Source: Stenotrophomonas bentonitica
Lineage (GTDB): Bacteria; Pseudomonadota; Gammaproteobacteria; Xanthomonadales; Xanthomonadaceae
Direction: 5' to 3'
DNA length: 64,000 nucleotides
Assembly (NCBI RefSeq): GCF_002887735.1
Contig: NZ_PKQP01000009.1
Location: 62,001 to 126,000, forward strand
This document shows positions 35,680 to 45,253 of the stretch, one piece after another. The position numbers were made by a program, and so were the translations under genes. How positions within the stretch are numbered: the stretch's first letter is position 1; every line of letters begins with the position of its first letter. The notes below the pieces were generated by a model. The model was given only the letters and a program-made list of their open reading frames with translations, was not told the DNA's origin and ran no database searches.

Positions 35680-35709
35680 AAAAACGGCGGGGAAACCCGC
35701 CGTTTTTTT
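35680..35709. terminator. Bidirectional terminator between the M1 peptidase and TetR genes
   Basis: Five A residues, a 7-bp perfect stem CGGCGGG / CCCGCCG with a GAAA tetraloop (35685-35702) and seven T residues. The flanking A and T tracts allow termination in both directions. Confidence 0.92.
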
Positions 35710-35727
35710 ATGCCTGGGCGCCGGCGC

Positions 35728-36348
35728 TCACACCGCGCGGACCGCCAGGAACATGTCCACGCAGTCGTGCATCACCTGCTGCTGCTGTGCCGGCGTGAGC
35801 GGTGGCTGCCCGAAGGTGATCTGCGGCCAGAACGCAAAGGCCTTGAGCATCGCCTGCAACTGGTGCGCGGCCTCGGCCGGCGGCATGTCCGTGCGCAGCC
35901 GGCCATCGGCCTGGGCCGCGCGGATCCAGCCGGTCAGGCCTTCTTCCTTCTCGGCCAGCTTGTCCATCATCGCGCGCGCGCGCTCGGGGGCATGGACCAG
36001 TTCGGCCATCGCGACCCGGGACAGATCGATGAAGCCGGGGTCGTCCAGCAGGTGCATCTTGCGCGCCGCGAACAGCAACAGTTGATCGCGCAGCGGCCGT
36101 GCCGGGTCGTAGGGCACGACAGCCAGCGCCTGGCTGGCCTCGAACAGCTGCCACAGGATGGCGGTGAACAACTCGTCCTTGCTGGCGAAGTGGTTGTACA
36201 CGGTGCGCTTGGACACCTCGGCCGTGGCCGCGATGCGATCCATGCTGGTGCCGGCAAAGCCGAATTCGCGGAACTCGGCCACCGCGGCGCGGAGGATGGC
36301 CTCGCGTTTACGGTCGGTGAGGCGGCTGGGACGGTCGGGGGCGGTCAT
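35728..36348 (-). CDS. TetR/AcrR family transcriptional regulator
   Basis: A 206-residue regulator. The helix-turn-helix (about residues 15-60) contains ILRAAVAEFREFGFAGTSMDRIAATAEVSKRTVYNHFASKDELF, and the ligand domain follows, with a C-terminal region rich in Gln (TPAQQQQVM). It is divergent from a metallo-beta-lactamase-fold gene and presumably controls it and itself through the large palindrome between them. The inducer is unknown. Confidence 0.9.
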   Translation of the reverse strand: MTAPDRPSRLTDRKREAILRAAVAEFREFGFAGTSMDRIAATAEVSKRTVYNHFASKDELFTAILWQLFEASQALAVVPYDPARPLRDQLLLFAARKMHLLDDPGFIDLSRVAMAELVHAPERARAMMDKLAEKEEGLTGWIRAAQADGRLRTDMPPAEAAHQLQAMLKAFAFWPQITFGQPPLTPAQQQQVMHDCVDMFLAVRAV

Positions 36349-36360
36349 GCGGATTATTTT

Positions 36361-36408
36361 ACACCGTTCAGTTTACTTTTCGGAAAAGGCAAGTAAACTC
36401 GCCGGTGT
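36361..36408. promoter_or_regulatory. Mirror-image divergent promoter/operator of tetR and the MBL gene
   Basis: A symmetric 48-base element. From the outside in: ACACCG / CGGTGT, a 3-base mismatch, then AGTTTACTT / AAGTAAACT around 12 bases containing CTTTTCGGAAAAG. TTTACT and TAAACT, 16 bases apart, occur on each strand as -35 and -10, so two identical promoters face opposite directions inside one operator. Start codons are 13 bases (tetR) and 22 bases (MBL) outside it. A TetR dimer or two dimers bound here would block both genes. Confidence 0.75.
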
Positions 36409-36429
36409 ACTTTCCAGGGCAAGCCCCGC

Positions 36430-37527
36430 ATGAAACGTCGCCTGCCTCGATTCCTCCTCCTTCTGACGGTGTTGATCGCCATGTCCATTGGCCTGTTGAC
36501 CTGCGGTGCCCGCCCGGCTGCCGCCTATGACCAGTCGCCGCAATTCGGCGACGGGCACTTCCGCAATCCCGCAGGCAAGAGCGCGCTGGGCTTCGTCGGC
36601 ACGCTGGGCGTGATGTGGAAAATGCTGTTTGAAAAGCCCGCCGACGCCACTCCGCTGGCCCCGATTCCGGTACAGGCGCTGAGCCGCCAGGCCCTGCTCG
36701 ACGCGCCCGATGACAGCCTGTGGCGATTGGGTCACTCGACGATGCTGATGAAGCTGGACGGCCATTTCTGGCTGACCGACCCGGTCTTCGCCGAACGTGC
36801 CTCGCCGATGTCGTTCATGGGGCCCAAGCGGTTCCACGCACCGCCGTTGAGCATCGACGAACTGCCGCCGATCACCGGCGTGATCATCTCCCACGACCAC
36901 TACGATCACCTCGACCACGATGCCATCCTCGCGCTCGCGCCCAAGGTGCAGCACTTCGTCACCGCGCTGGGCGTGGGCGACCGCTTGATCGGGTGGGGCG
37001 TGCCCGCCGCGAAGGTCGTGCAGCTGGACTGGTGGCAGGACACCCGCGTGGAGGGCCTGAAGATCGTCGCGACCCCGGCCCAGCACTTCTCCGGCCGCAC
37101 CCTGGCCGACGGCAACCGCACGTTGTGGGCGTCGTGGGTGATCGACACCGGAAACACCCGGATCTTCTTCAGCGGCGACACCGGCTACTTCGACGGCTTT
37201 GCCCGCATCGGCGAGCGCTACGGCCCGTTCGACCTGACCATGATCGAGACCGGTGCCTACGATGCGCAGTGGCCGGATGTGCACATGCAGCCCGAACAGA
37301 GCCTGCAGGCGCATCTGGACGTGCGTGGCACGGTAATGATGCCGATCCACAACGGCACCTTCGACCTCGCGTTGCATCCGTGGACAGAACCGTTCGAACG
37401 CATCACCGCGCTGGCGCAGGAACAGGGCGTGGCGCTGACTGCGCCGCATATGGGCGAACGTCTGGATATCCGGGCACCGGCACCGTCCACCCATTGGTGG
37501 CGCGAAGGACAGCCGACCGCCAAGTAA
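36430..37527 (+). CDS. MBL-fold metallo-hydrolase (RomA/NAPE-PLD-like)
   Basis: A 365-residue protein with a hydrophobic N-terminal anchor or signal peptide and a metallo-beta-lactamase fold. The metal motif HDHYDHLDH is at residues 155-163, and later metal ligands are in TPAQHFSGR, FSGDTGYFDGF and MMPIHNGTF. This pattern belongs to the UlaG/NAPE-phospholipase D group, including the outer-membrane protein RomA, which is often next to a TetR-type regulator as here. The substrate may be a lipid, but that is inference. It starts 22 bases after the mirror-image operator. Confidence 0.85.
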   Translation: MKRRLPRFLLLLTVLIAMSIGLLTCGARPAAAYDQSPQFGDGHFRNPAGKSALGFVGTLGVMWKMLFEKPADATPLAPIPVQALSRQALLDAPDDSLWRLGHSTMLMKLDGHFWLTDPVFAERASPMSFMGPKRFHAPPLSIDELPPITGVIISHDHYDHLDHDAILALAPKVQHFVTALGVGDRLIGWGVPAAKVVQLDWWQDTRVEGLKIVATPAQHFSGRTLADGNRTLWASWVIDTGNTRIFFSGDTGYFDGFARIGERYGPFDLTMIETGAYDAQWPDVHMQPEQSLQAHLDVRGTVMMPIHNGTFDLALHPWTEPFERITALAQEQGVALTAPHMGERLDIRAPAPSTHWWREGQPTAK

Positions 37528-37621
37528 GGCAGGCCGCCATCGCGGCGACGCCGGCATGCACCGCTTGGCGATAAAGTAGGCGCAGGCGCCTTGTGCGCCA
37601 TCGACCAACACGGAGCACGCG

Positions 37622-38353
37622 ATGAAACGACTGATCCTGGTAGCAGCCTGCGCCTTCGCGCTGGCCGCCTGCAGCAACCCCGAAGCCGAACGCCAGGCGC
37701 AGCAGGCCGCCGCGGCCGCCGCCAAGGCGCAGCAGGAAGAAAAGGCCGAAGGCGTGGCCAAGCAGTACGACATGGCCGTCGCCGCGCAGGATTGGGAGCG
37801 TGCCCGCATCCACGGTGGCTCGTTGCTGGACCAGTACAAGGACACCGATGTCGCCGCGCGGATCGAACCGGGCTACGCCGAGGTCAAGGCCAAGGCCGAG
37901 GCCGCGCGCGAAACGCGCCGCCTGCAGGCCCTGTGGCAGTACAACCAGATCCCGGTCGGTACCAAGGGCATCCAGTCCTCTGCGCAGATCTACAGCAAGG
38001 AACGCGTGGACGTGGATGGCAGCGGCGCCAAGCCGGTGCAGCTGGTATTCCGCGATCATCCCGAGTGGAAGCGGCATGCCTACCTGGTGCTGCAGGCCGG
38101 CGATTTCCGCTGCCCGAAATGCCAGGTCAAGGTGACCGTCGATGACGGCAAGCCGGTCTCGATGGCCGCCTGGCGCCCGGACACCGATGAGGCGATCGCG
38201 ATGTTCATCACCGACCAGAAAGCGCTGTGGAACCTGGCGCGCAAGGCCAAGGTGATCAGCATCGAGTTCCCGGTCAAGGCCGGTGGCACGCGCACGGCCG
38301 TGTTCGAAACCGGTGGCTTGGATACGAGCAGGATGCCGCAGTGGTGGAAGTGA
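37622..38353 (+). CDS. Lipoprotein of unknown function with a C-X2-C motif
   Basis: A 243-residue lipoprotein. The lipobox is LAAC (Cys17). A coiled-coil-like Ala/Gln/Glu-rich stretch (about 20-50, QQAAAAAAKAQQEEKAEG) follows, then a conserved-looking C-terminal half with FRCPKCQVKVTVDDG (two cysteines in CPKC) and ETGGLDTSRMPQWWK at the end. I do not recognise a domain. A GATAAAGTA stretch near 37570 could be its -10. The HAD phosphatase gene starts at its stop (GTGA overlap), so the two are probably co-expressed. Confidence 0.75.
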   Translation: MKRLILVAACAFALAACSNPEAERQAQQAAAAAAKAQQEEKAEGVAKQYDMAVAAQDWERARIHGGSLLDQYKDTDVAARIEPGYAEVKAKAEAARETRRLQALWQYNQIPVGTKGIQSSAQIYSKERVDVDGSGAKPVQLVFRDHPEWKRHAYLVLQAGDFRCPKCQVKVTVDDGKPVSMAAWRPDTDEAIAMFITDQKALWNLARKAKVISIEFPVKAGGTRTAVFETGGLDTSRMPQWWK

Positions 38354-38961
38354 GCGGGCTTGCGGCGATCCGTCACTGGGTGTTCGACATGGACGGCACG
38401 CTGACCATCGCGGTGCATGATTTCCAGCGCATCAAACGCGAGCTCGCGATTCCAGCGGACGACGACATCCTGACCCACCTCGCCGCGTTGCCGCCGCAGG
38501 AGGCTGCGGCCAAGCATGCCTGGCTGCTCGCACACGAACGCGCGCTGGCCGGGCAGGCGCAGGCCGCCCCCGGCGCCGTCGCGCTGGTCCGCGCGCTGCA
38601 CGCTGCGGGCTGCCGGCTGGGCATCCTCACCCGCAACGCGCGCGAACTCGCCGACGTGACCCTGCAGGCGATCGGTATCGGCGACGTCTTTGCCCGCGAG
38701 GACATCATCGGCCGCGACGAAGCCGAGCCCAAGCCGTCGCCGGTCGGGCTGCAGTACTTCGTTGAGCGCTGGCAGGCCGTTCCATCCCAGGTGGTGATGG
38801 TCGGCGACCATCGCTTCGACCTGGAATGCGGCCGCGCCGCCGGCACCCGCACCTTGCTGGTCAACACCCCGGACAACCCCTGGCCGGGCATGGCCTGCTG
38901 GCAGCTGGCCGACTGCGGGCAGGTGCTGGCGGCGTGGGAAGGGAAGCGGATGTCGGTCTGA
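38350..38961 (+). CDS. HAD-superfamily hydrolase (phosphoglycolate phosphatase-like)
   Basis: A 203-residue HAD phosphatase. Motif I is DMDGT with Asp13 and Asp15, motif II is in LGILTRNAREL, and motifs III/IV are the Lys in PKPSPVGL and VMVGDHRFDLECGRAAG. An inserted cap domain of helices lies between motif I and motif II. The GTG at 38350 overlaps the previous stop by GTGA and gives a normal start to the fold. It resembles the IA-type Gph family; the phosphorylated substrate is not determinable. Confidence 0.82.
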   Translation: MSGLAAIRHWVFDMDGTLTIAVHDFQRIKRELAIPADDDILTHLAALPPQEAAAKHAWLLAHERALAGQAQAAPGAVALVRALHAAGCRLGILTRNARELADVTLQAIGIGDVFAREDIIGRDEAEPKPSPVGLQYFVERWQAVPSQVVMVGDHRFDLECGRAAGTRTLLVNTPDNPWPGMACWQLADCGQVLAAWEGKRMSV

Positions 38962-39008
38962 TCGCGTCGAAAGGGCCCGCGCGATCCACCGCCAGGACCC
39001 TGAAAAGC

Positions 39009-39031
39009 AGCCAGGCATGGCCTGGCTCTAC
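39009..39031 (-). repeat. SMAG/REP-like palindrome
   Basis: Arms AGCCAGGC / GCCTGGCT around ATG followed by CTAC, so GTAG leads on the minus strand. It begins a cluster of stem-loops downstream of the PfkB gene. Confidence 0.72.
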
Positions 39032-39064
39032 CCTCATCACCCCTCAAGTCCCCTCTGGTGGAGA

Positions 39065-39184
39065 GCCCCCTTGGTGTTCAAGGGGGCGCGCCGATAGGCG
39101 GGGGGATGAGGTGGCGTGCAATTGGGACCCGCGATTCGCTAAGGCGAATCGTGGGCCGCGTTTGATCGCACTGCGATCAAACGC
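39065..39184 (-). repeat. Cluster of three perfect hairpins at the end of the PfkB gene
   Basis: Hairpin one: 9-bp stem GCCCCCTTG / CAAGGGGGC (39065-39087). Hairpin two: 12-bp stem with one G-T pair, CCCGCGATTCGC / GCGAATCGTGGG around TAAG (39128-39155). Hairpin three: 13-bp stem GCGTTTGATCGCA / TGCGATCAAACGC with one spacer base (39158-39184), holding the TGA stop of the kinase gene in its arm. With the SMAG element it makes four hairpins in 176 bases and no T tracts, so it may protect or stall the kinase transcript. Confidence 0.6.
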
Positions 39185-40115
39185 TAAGCGCGTAGCCGAA
39201 TTGCTGCTTGAACTGCTCATTGAACTCATCGAACGTGAAGCGCTGGTTCTGGGTGCCCGGGTGCTCGACCTTCAGCGCGCCCATCAGGTTGCCCATGCGG
39301 CCGATGGTCAGCCAGTCATAGCCCTTCTCGATGCCGTAGATCAGCCCGGCGCGGAACGCATCGCCACAGCCGGTCGGGTCCACCACGCGGCGCTCGTGCG
39401 CCGGCGGGATGTCATAGGTCTTTTCCGGGGTGTGGATGACCGCGCCCTTCGGCCCGCGGGTGGTGATGTAGGCCTTGACCCGGCTCACGATCTCCTTTTC
39501 ATCCCAGCCGGTGCGCTCCTGCAGCAGGTTGGACTCGTAGTCGTTGACCACGACATAGTCGGCCTGCTCGATGAAGGTGCGCAGCTCCGGGCCGTTGAAC
39601 AGCGGCATGGCCTGGCCCGGGTCGAAGATGAACGGCACGCCGCCGTCGAAGAACTCCTGCGAATTCTGGATCATGCCCTCGCGCCCGTCCGGGCCGACCA
39701 GGCCCAGGGTCACGCCCGGCACATCCTTCACGTGGTTCTCGTAGGAGCGCATCATCGCGCCCGGGTGGAAGGCGGTGATCTGGTTGTTGTCGTGGTCGGT
39801 GGTGATGAACGCCTGCGGGGTGAACAGCTCATCGATCACCTTGACCCGGCTCAGGTCGATGCCCAGGCCCTGGAAGTACTCGCGGTACGGGCCGAAGTCC
39901 GAGCCCACGGTGCCCATCGGGATCGGTTCGCCGCCCAGCAGGTACAGGTTGTAGGCGATGTTGCCGGCGCACCCGCCGAATTCACGACGCATGCGCGGCA
40001 CCAGGAACGACACATTCAGGATGTGCACCTTGTCCGGCAGGATGTGATTCTTGAACTGGTCCGGAAACACCATGATGGTGTCGAAGGCAAGAGAACCACA
40101 GATCAAAGCGGACAT
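39177..40115 (-). CDS. PfkB-family carbohydrate/adenosine kinase
   Basis: A 312-residue kinase of the ribokinase/PfkB family. The N-terminal glycine-rich motif is REFGGCAGNIAYNLYLLGG, and the C-terminal signature is VDPTGCGDAFRAGL with the catalytic Asp. The 3' end lies in a large stem-loop. Its closest relatives are adenosine kinase-like enzymes of proteobacteria, but the substrate is not certain. The ATG at 40113-40115 gives a start before GSLAFDTIMVFPDQF; the open frame continues upstream without family features. It is divergent from mreB. Confidence 0.85.
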   Translation of the reverse strand: MSALICGSLAFDTIMVFPDQFKNHILPDKVHILNVSFLVPRMRREFGGCAGNIAYNLYLLGGEPIPMGTVGSDFGPYREYFQGLGIDLSRVKVIDELFTPQAFITTDHDNNQITAFHPGAMMRSYENHVKDVPGVTLGLVGPDGREGMIQNSQEFFDGGVPFIFDPGQAMPLFNGPELRTFIEQADYVVVNDYESNLLQERTGWDEKEIVSRVKAYITTRGPKGAVIHTPEKTYDIPPAHERRVVDPTGCGDAFRAGLIYGIEKGYDWLTIGRMGNLMGALKVEHPGTQNQRFTFDEFNEQFKQQFGYALSV

Positions 40116-41437
<1,322 letters not shown>

Positions 41438-41590
41438 GCCGTACCGGCCGTGTATCGTGGACGCGCCTCTGCGGCGTGATGCCGGTGGGCCCCGCTCACC
41501 GGGCATCGCCTCGCCGGGGCGTTCTCGCATGCTGTTCCCGCTGCGCTGTGCTGCAACGCGCTTCACCCACACTTTTCCCAGTCGACGCCT

Positions 41591-42709
41591 GTGCCGCCTT
41601 ACGCCGGTCCTCCCGTAGCCTCCCGCCAGGGCGATGCCGCCAGTCCGCTGCGCCTGCTCGCTTACCTGGCCCTGGCCATCACCCTGATCGTGCTCGATGA
41701 CCAGGCCGGCTGGCTGTCGCGCCTGCGCGCGCAGGCCAACGTGCTGGTGCAGCCGGTGTGGGCGCTGGCCGGCCTGCCGGGCCGGCTCGGTACCCAGGTC
41801 AAGGACAATGCGGCCAGCCACGGCCAGCTGGTCAGCGAGAACCGCGAGCTGCGCAACCAGCTGCTCATCGCCAACGCGCGCCTGACCCGGCTGCAGACCG
41901 CCGCGCTGGACAACGCCCAGCTGCGCGAACTGCTCAACGTGGCCGAGCGCAGTGGCCTGGATGTGCAGCTCGCGCCGATCCTGGATATCGACCTGGACCC
42001 GGTGCGCCAGCGCCTGGTGTTGGCGGCCGGCACCCGCGATGGCGTGCATGTCGGCCAGGCGGTGATCGACGCCGGCGGCCTGATGGGCCAGGTGATCGCC
42101 ACCACCGGCAACAGCGCGACCGTGCTGCTGCTCACCGACCCCGACCATGCCGTGCCGGTGACCGTGGCCCGCAACGGCGTGCGGCTGATCGTCTACGGCC
42201 GCGGCGACAAGCTGGAACTGCGTGACATCCCGCTCAGTGCCGGGGTGGAAGTCGGCGATGAGATCGTAACCTCCGGGCTGGGCGGTCGTTTCCCGGCCGG
42301 CTTCCCGGTCGGCAGCATCACCGCCCTGCGTCCGGATGACACCCATGCCTTCCTGGTCGGCGAACTGAAGCCGGCCGCCCAGCTGGACCGTGGCCGCGAC
42401 GTGCTGCTGCTGCGCCCGGGTGAAGCAATCCACCTGCCGCCGAACCTGCGCCGCGACGCCGGGGAAGCCGGTGGCCCGGCCGCCGCGCCGTTGCAGGAGG
42501 GCACGCCGGCCGGCACCGCCGCGCCGGCCAGTACCACCCCGGCGGGTTCATCCCCGGCCACGACGGCACCTGCGGCGGCGCCCGCCAATGCACCACAGGC
42601 CAACCGGCCCGGTCCGGCCGCACCGGTACCGGTGACCGTTCCGCGCCGTGCCGCAGCCGAAGTGCCGAGCCATGCTCGGCAGGCCGAACCCGTGGAGAAC
42701 CGGCCATGA
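41591..42709 (+). CDS. mreC: Rod-shape-determining protein MreC
   Basis: A 372-residue bitopic protein. An N-terminal transmembrane segment (about 22-36, LRLLAYLALAITLIVL) is followed by a coiled coil (LVSENRELRNQLLIANARLTRLQTA, about 77-105) and the beta-barrel periplasmic domain (about 115-280). The C-terminal 85 residues are a Pro/Ala/Thr-rich tail, longer than in E. coli, probably disordered. The start is GTG at 41591. The stop overlaps the mreD start by ATGA. 153 bases separate it from mreB, including an imperfect stem at 41479-41510. Confidence 0.92.
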   Translation: MPPYAGPPVASRQGDAASPLRLLAYLALAITLIVLDDQAGWLSRLRAQANVLVQPVWALAGLPGRLGTQVKDNAASHGQLVSENRELRNQLLIANARLTRLQTAALDNAQLRELLNVAERSGLDVQLAPILDIDLDPVRQRLVLAAGTRDGVHVGQAVIDAGGLMGQVIATTGNSATVLLLTDPDHAVPVTVARNGVRLIVYGRGDKLELRDIPLSAGVEVGDEIVTSGLGGRFPAGFPVGSITALRPDDTHAFLVGELKPAAQLDRGRDVLLLRPGEAIHLPPNLRRDAGEAGGPAAAPLQEGTPAGTAAPASTTPAGSSPATTAPAAAPANAPQANRPGPAAPVPVTVPRRAAAEVPSHARQAEPVENRP

Positions 42710-43191
42710 GCCGCCTGCGCGACAAACCTTGGGTGCTGCCGGTCAGTCTGGTGGTAGCGCTGCTGCTCGGCCTGCTGCCGTTGCCGGCCCTGCTGCAGCC
42801 GCTGCGGCCATACTGGCTGGCGCTGGTGCTGGCCTACTGGGTGATTGAAACGCCGGACCGGGTCGGGCTGGGCATCGCCTTCGCCAGCGGCGTGATCGCC
42901 GATCTGCTGTATGGCGGCGTGCTGGGCGAGCAGGCGCTGCGGCTGGTGATCCTGACCTTCATCCTGCAGCGCTTCCGCGCGCGGATCCGCTTCTTCCCGA
43001 TGTCCCAGCAGATCCTGGCGATCGGCGGGCTGCTGTTCAACGACCGCATCGTCAGCGCGGTGGTGCACATCGTGGTGGGCGAGCCGACCCTGCCGTGGTC
43101 GTACTGGTGGGCGCCGCTGCTGGGCATGGCGCTGTGGCCGCTGGTGTTCGTGCTGCTGGACGCGCTGCGCTTCGGGCGACGCGGGCGCTGA
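42706..43191 (+). CDS. mreD: Rod-shape-determining membrane protein MreD
   Basis: A 161-residue polytopic inner-membrane protein with five to six hydrophobic segments, typical of MreD in length. Seen are LLGLLPLPALLQPLRPYWLALVLAYWVIETPDRVGLG and the central GVIADLLYGGVLGEQALRL motif. It couples MreC to the elongasome. It overlaps mreC by 4 bases and ends one base before mrdA. Confidence 0.93.
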   Translation: MSRLRDKPWVLPVSLVVALLLGLLPLPALLQPLRPYWLALVLAYWVIETPDRVGLGIAFASGVIADLLYGGVLGEQALRLVILTFILQRFRARIRFFPMSQQILAIGGLLFNDRIVSAVVHIVVGEPTLPWSYWWAPLLGMALWPLVFVLLDALRFGRRGR

Positions 43192-43192
43192 C

Positions 43193-45253
43193 ATGTACAT
43201 GCGCCGCCAGGCCAAGAATCCGCATGCCGAGGCAGAACAGTTCCGGCGCCGCGCCGCGCTGGGCTTCCTCGGCGTACTGGTATGCCTGATCGGGCTGGGC
43301 GGCTGGTACTTCAAGCTGCAGGTGATGGACCACGACATCTACGCCACGCGCTCGGAGGCCAACCGGATCAAGCCGCGGCCGGTGGTGCCCGGGCGCGGGA
43401 TGATCTACGACCGCAACGGTCGGCTGCTGGCCGAGAACGTGCCGGCGTTCCGCCTGGACATCACCCCGGACAAGGTCAAGGACATGGACGCCACCCTGGC
43501 CGGCCTGTCCAGGATCCTCGCGCTCAGCCCGGAAGACATCGAGACCTTCAACAAGTCGCGCAAGGCGCGCCGTAGTTTCCTGCCGGTCACGCTCAAGCTG
43601 CGTGTCACCGATGAGGAGATGGCGCGCTTTGCGGTGGACCGCTGGCGCTTCCCCGGCGTGGAGCTGGAGCCGTACCTGACCCGCCGCTATCCCTATGGCG
43701 ATCTGTTCGCGCACATCATCGGCTACGTCGGCCGGGTGGATGACAAAGACCTGGAGATGCTGGGCGAGGGCAATGCCGCGCTGACCCACATCGGCAAGTC
43801 CGGGCTGGAGCGCTATTACGAGCAGCAGCTGCGCGGCAAGGTCGGTTACGAGCAGGTCGAGACCAACGTGCAGGGCCGCGCGATCCGCACCATCGGCCGG
43901 GTCGCGGCGCAGTCCGGCAGCGATCTGCGGCTGTCCATCGACGCCGATCTGCAGCGCGCGATGGTCGCCGCCTTCGGCGAGTTCGAAGGCGCAGCGGTGG
44001 CGATGGACCCGCGCACCGGCGAGGTGCTGGCGATGGTCAGCCTGCCCTCGTACGACCCCAACCTGTTCGTCAACGGCATCTCGCACGCCGATTTCAAGGC
44101 GCTCAACGACAACCCGTCGCGGCCGCAGTTCAACCGCCTGGTGCTGGGCGGCGTCGCGCCGGGCTCCACGATCAAGCCGTTGATCGGCCTGGCCGGGCTG
44201 GACAGTGGCGTGCGCCGGCCGGAGGACAAGATCCTCTCCACCGGCATGTTCTATCTGCCGGGCACCTCGCGCGGCTGGGGCGATGCCAACCGTGGCGGGC
44301 ATGGCTGGACCGATCTGCGCAAGTCGATCACCCAGTCGGTCAACACGTACTACTACAAGCTCGCGCTGGATCTGGGCATCGAACGCTTTGACCACTACAT
44401 GGGTTATTACGGGTTCGGTGCGCCGACCGGCATCGACCTGACCGGCGAGATCGGCGGCATCCTGCCTTCGCCGGCGGCCAAGTACAAATCGAGAAAAGAA
44501 CGCTGGTATCCCGGCGACACGGTCAACGTCAGCATCGGCCAGGGCGACTGGAAGGTCACTCCGCTGCAGCTGGTGCATGGCGTGGCCGGGATCGCCGATG
44601 GCCACCTGCGCCAGCCGCACCTGGTGATGCAGCAGCGGGCCGGCTTCGACGCGGACTGGACCGCAACGCCGCCGGGTGAAAGCAAGCCGATCAGCCCCAC
44701 GCCGAGCAATCTGCAGGCGGTGCGCGAGGGCATGATGGGCACCATGCAGCCGGGCGGCAGTGGCGCGCGTGCGGCTGCGGGCGCGCCGTACGTGATGGCC
44801 GGCAAGACCGGTACCGCGCAGGTGATCAGCCGCCGTGGCACGGCCGCGGTCAACCCGCGCAGCCTGCCGCTGCACCTGCGCCACCGCGCACTGTTCGTGG
44901 GCTTCGCGCCGGCCGACAACCCGGTCATCGCGGTGGCGATCGCGGTCGAGGGCGGTGGTTACGGCGGCTCGGCGGCGGCACCGATCGCACGCAAGATTTT
45001 CGATGCCTGGCTGCTCGGCAAGATGCCCGACGGCCTGGAACCGCTGGACAGCGAGCGCGGCACGACCGCGATCGGCATCACCGCCTTCGATGGTGGTGAT
45101 GGCGCGGCCCGCGAGGCCGGCGATGCCGCCGTCGCTGCGCTGGAGCTGCTGCCGGTCGTGGTGGGCGTGCCGGCGCCTGCGCCTGTGCCGGAACCCGGCG
45201 CGCCCGTGCCCAGTGCCACCGCGCCCCCGACCGCACCGGAGCGGCCACGATGA
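43193..45253 (+). CDS. mrdA: Penicillin-binding protein 2 (peptidoglycan D,D-transpeptidase)
   Basis: A 686-residue class B PBP. The N-terminal membrane anchor (about 23-42) precedes the pedestal domain. The catalytic motifs are Ser325-xx-Lys328 in APGSTIKPL, SVN at 382-384 and KTGTA at 538-542. It crosslinks peptidoglycan for elongation with RodA. A low-complexity C-terminal tail of about 60 residues, rich in Ala, Val and Pro (GVPAPAPVPEPGAPVPSATAPP), extends beyond E. coli PBP2 (633). ATG has no strong ribosome site; coupling from mreD is likely. It overlaps rodA by ATGA. Confidence 0.95.
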   Translation: MYMRRQAKNPHAEAEQFRRRAALGFLGVLVCLIGLGGWYFKLQVMDHDIYATRSEANRIKPRPVVPGRGMIYDRNGRLLAENVPAFRLDITPDKVKDMDATLAGLSRILALSPEDIETFNKSRKARRSFLPVTLKLRVTDEEMARFAVDRWRFPGVELEPYLTRRYPYGDLFAHIIGYVGRVDDKDLEMLGEGNAALTHIGKSGLERYYEQQLRGKVGYEQVETNVQGRAIRTIGRVAAQSGSDLRLSIDADLQRAMVAAFGEFEGAAVAMDPRTGEVLAMVSLPSYDPNLFVNGISHADFKALNDNPSRPQFNRLVLGGVAPGSTIKPLIGLAGLDSGVRRPEDKILSTGMFYLPGTSRGWGDANRGGHGWTDLRKSITQSVNTYYYKLALDLGIERFDHYMGYYGFGAPTGIDLTGEIGGILPSPAAKYKSRKERWYPGDTVNVSIGQGDWKVTPLQLVHGVAGIADGHLRQPHLVMQQRAGFDADWTATPPGESKPISPTPSNLQAVREGMMGTMQPGGSGARAAAGAPYVMAGKTGTAQVISRRGTAAVNPRSLPLHLRHRALFVGFAPADNPVIAVAIAVEGGGYGGSAAAPIARKIFDAWLLGKMPDGLEPLDSERGTTAIGITAFDGGDGAAREAGDAAVAALELLPVVVGVPAPAPVPEPGAPVPSATAPPTAPERPR

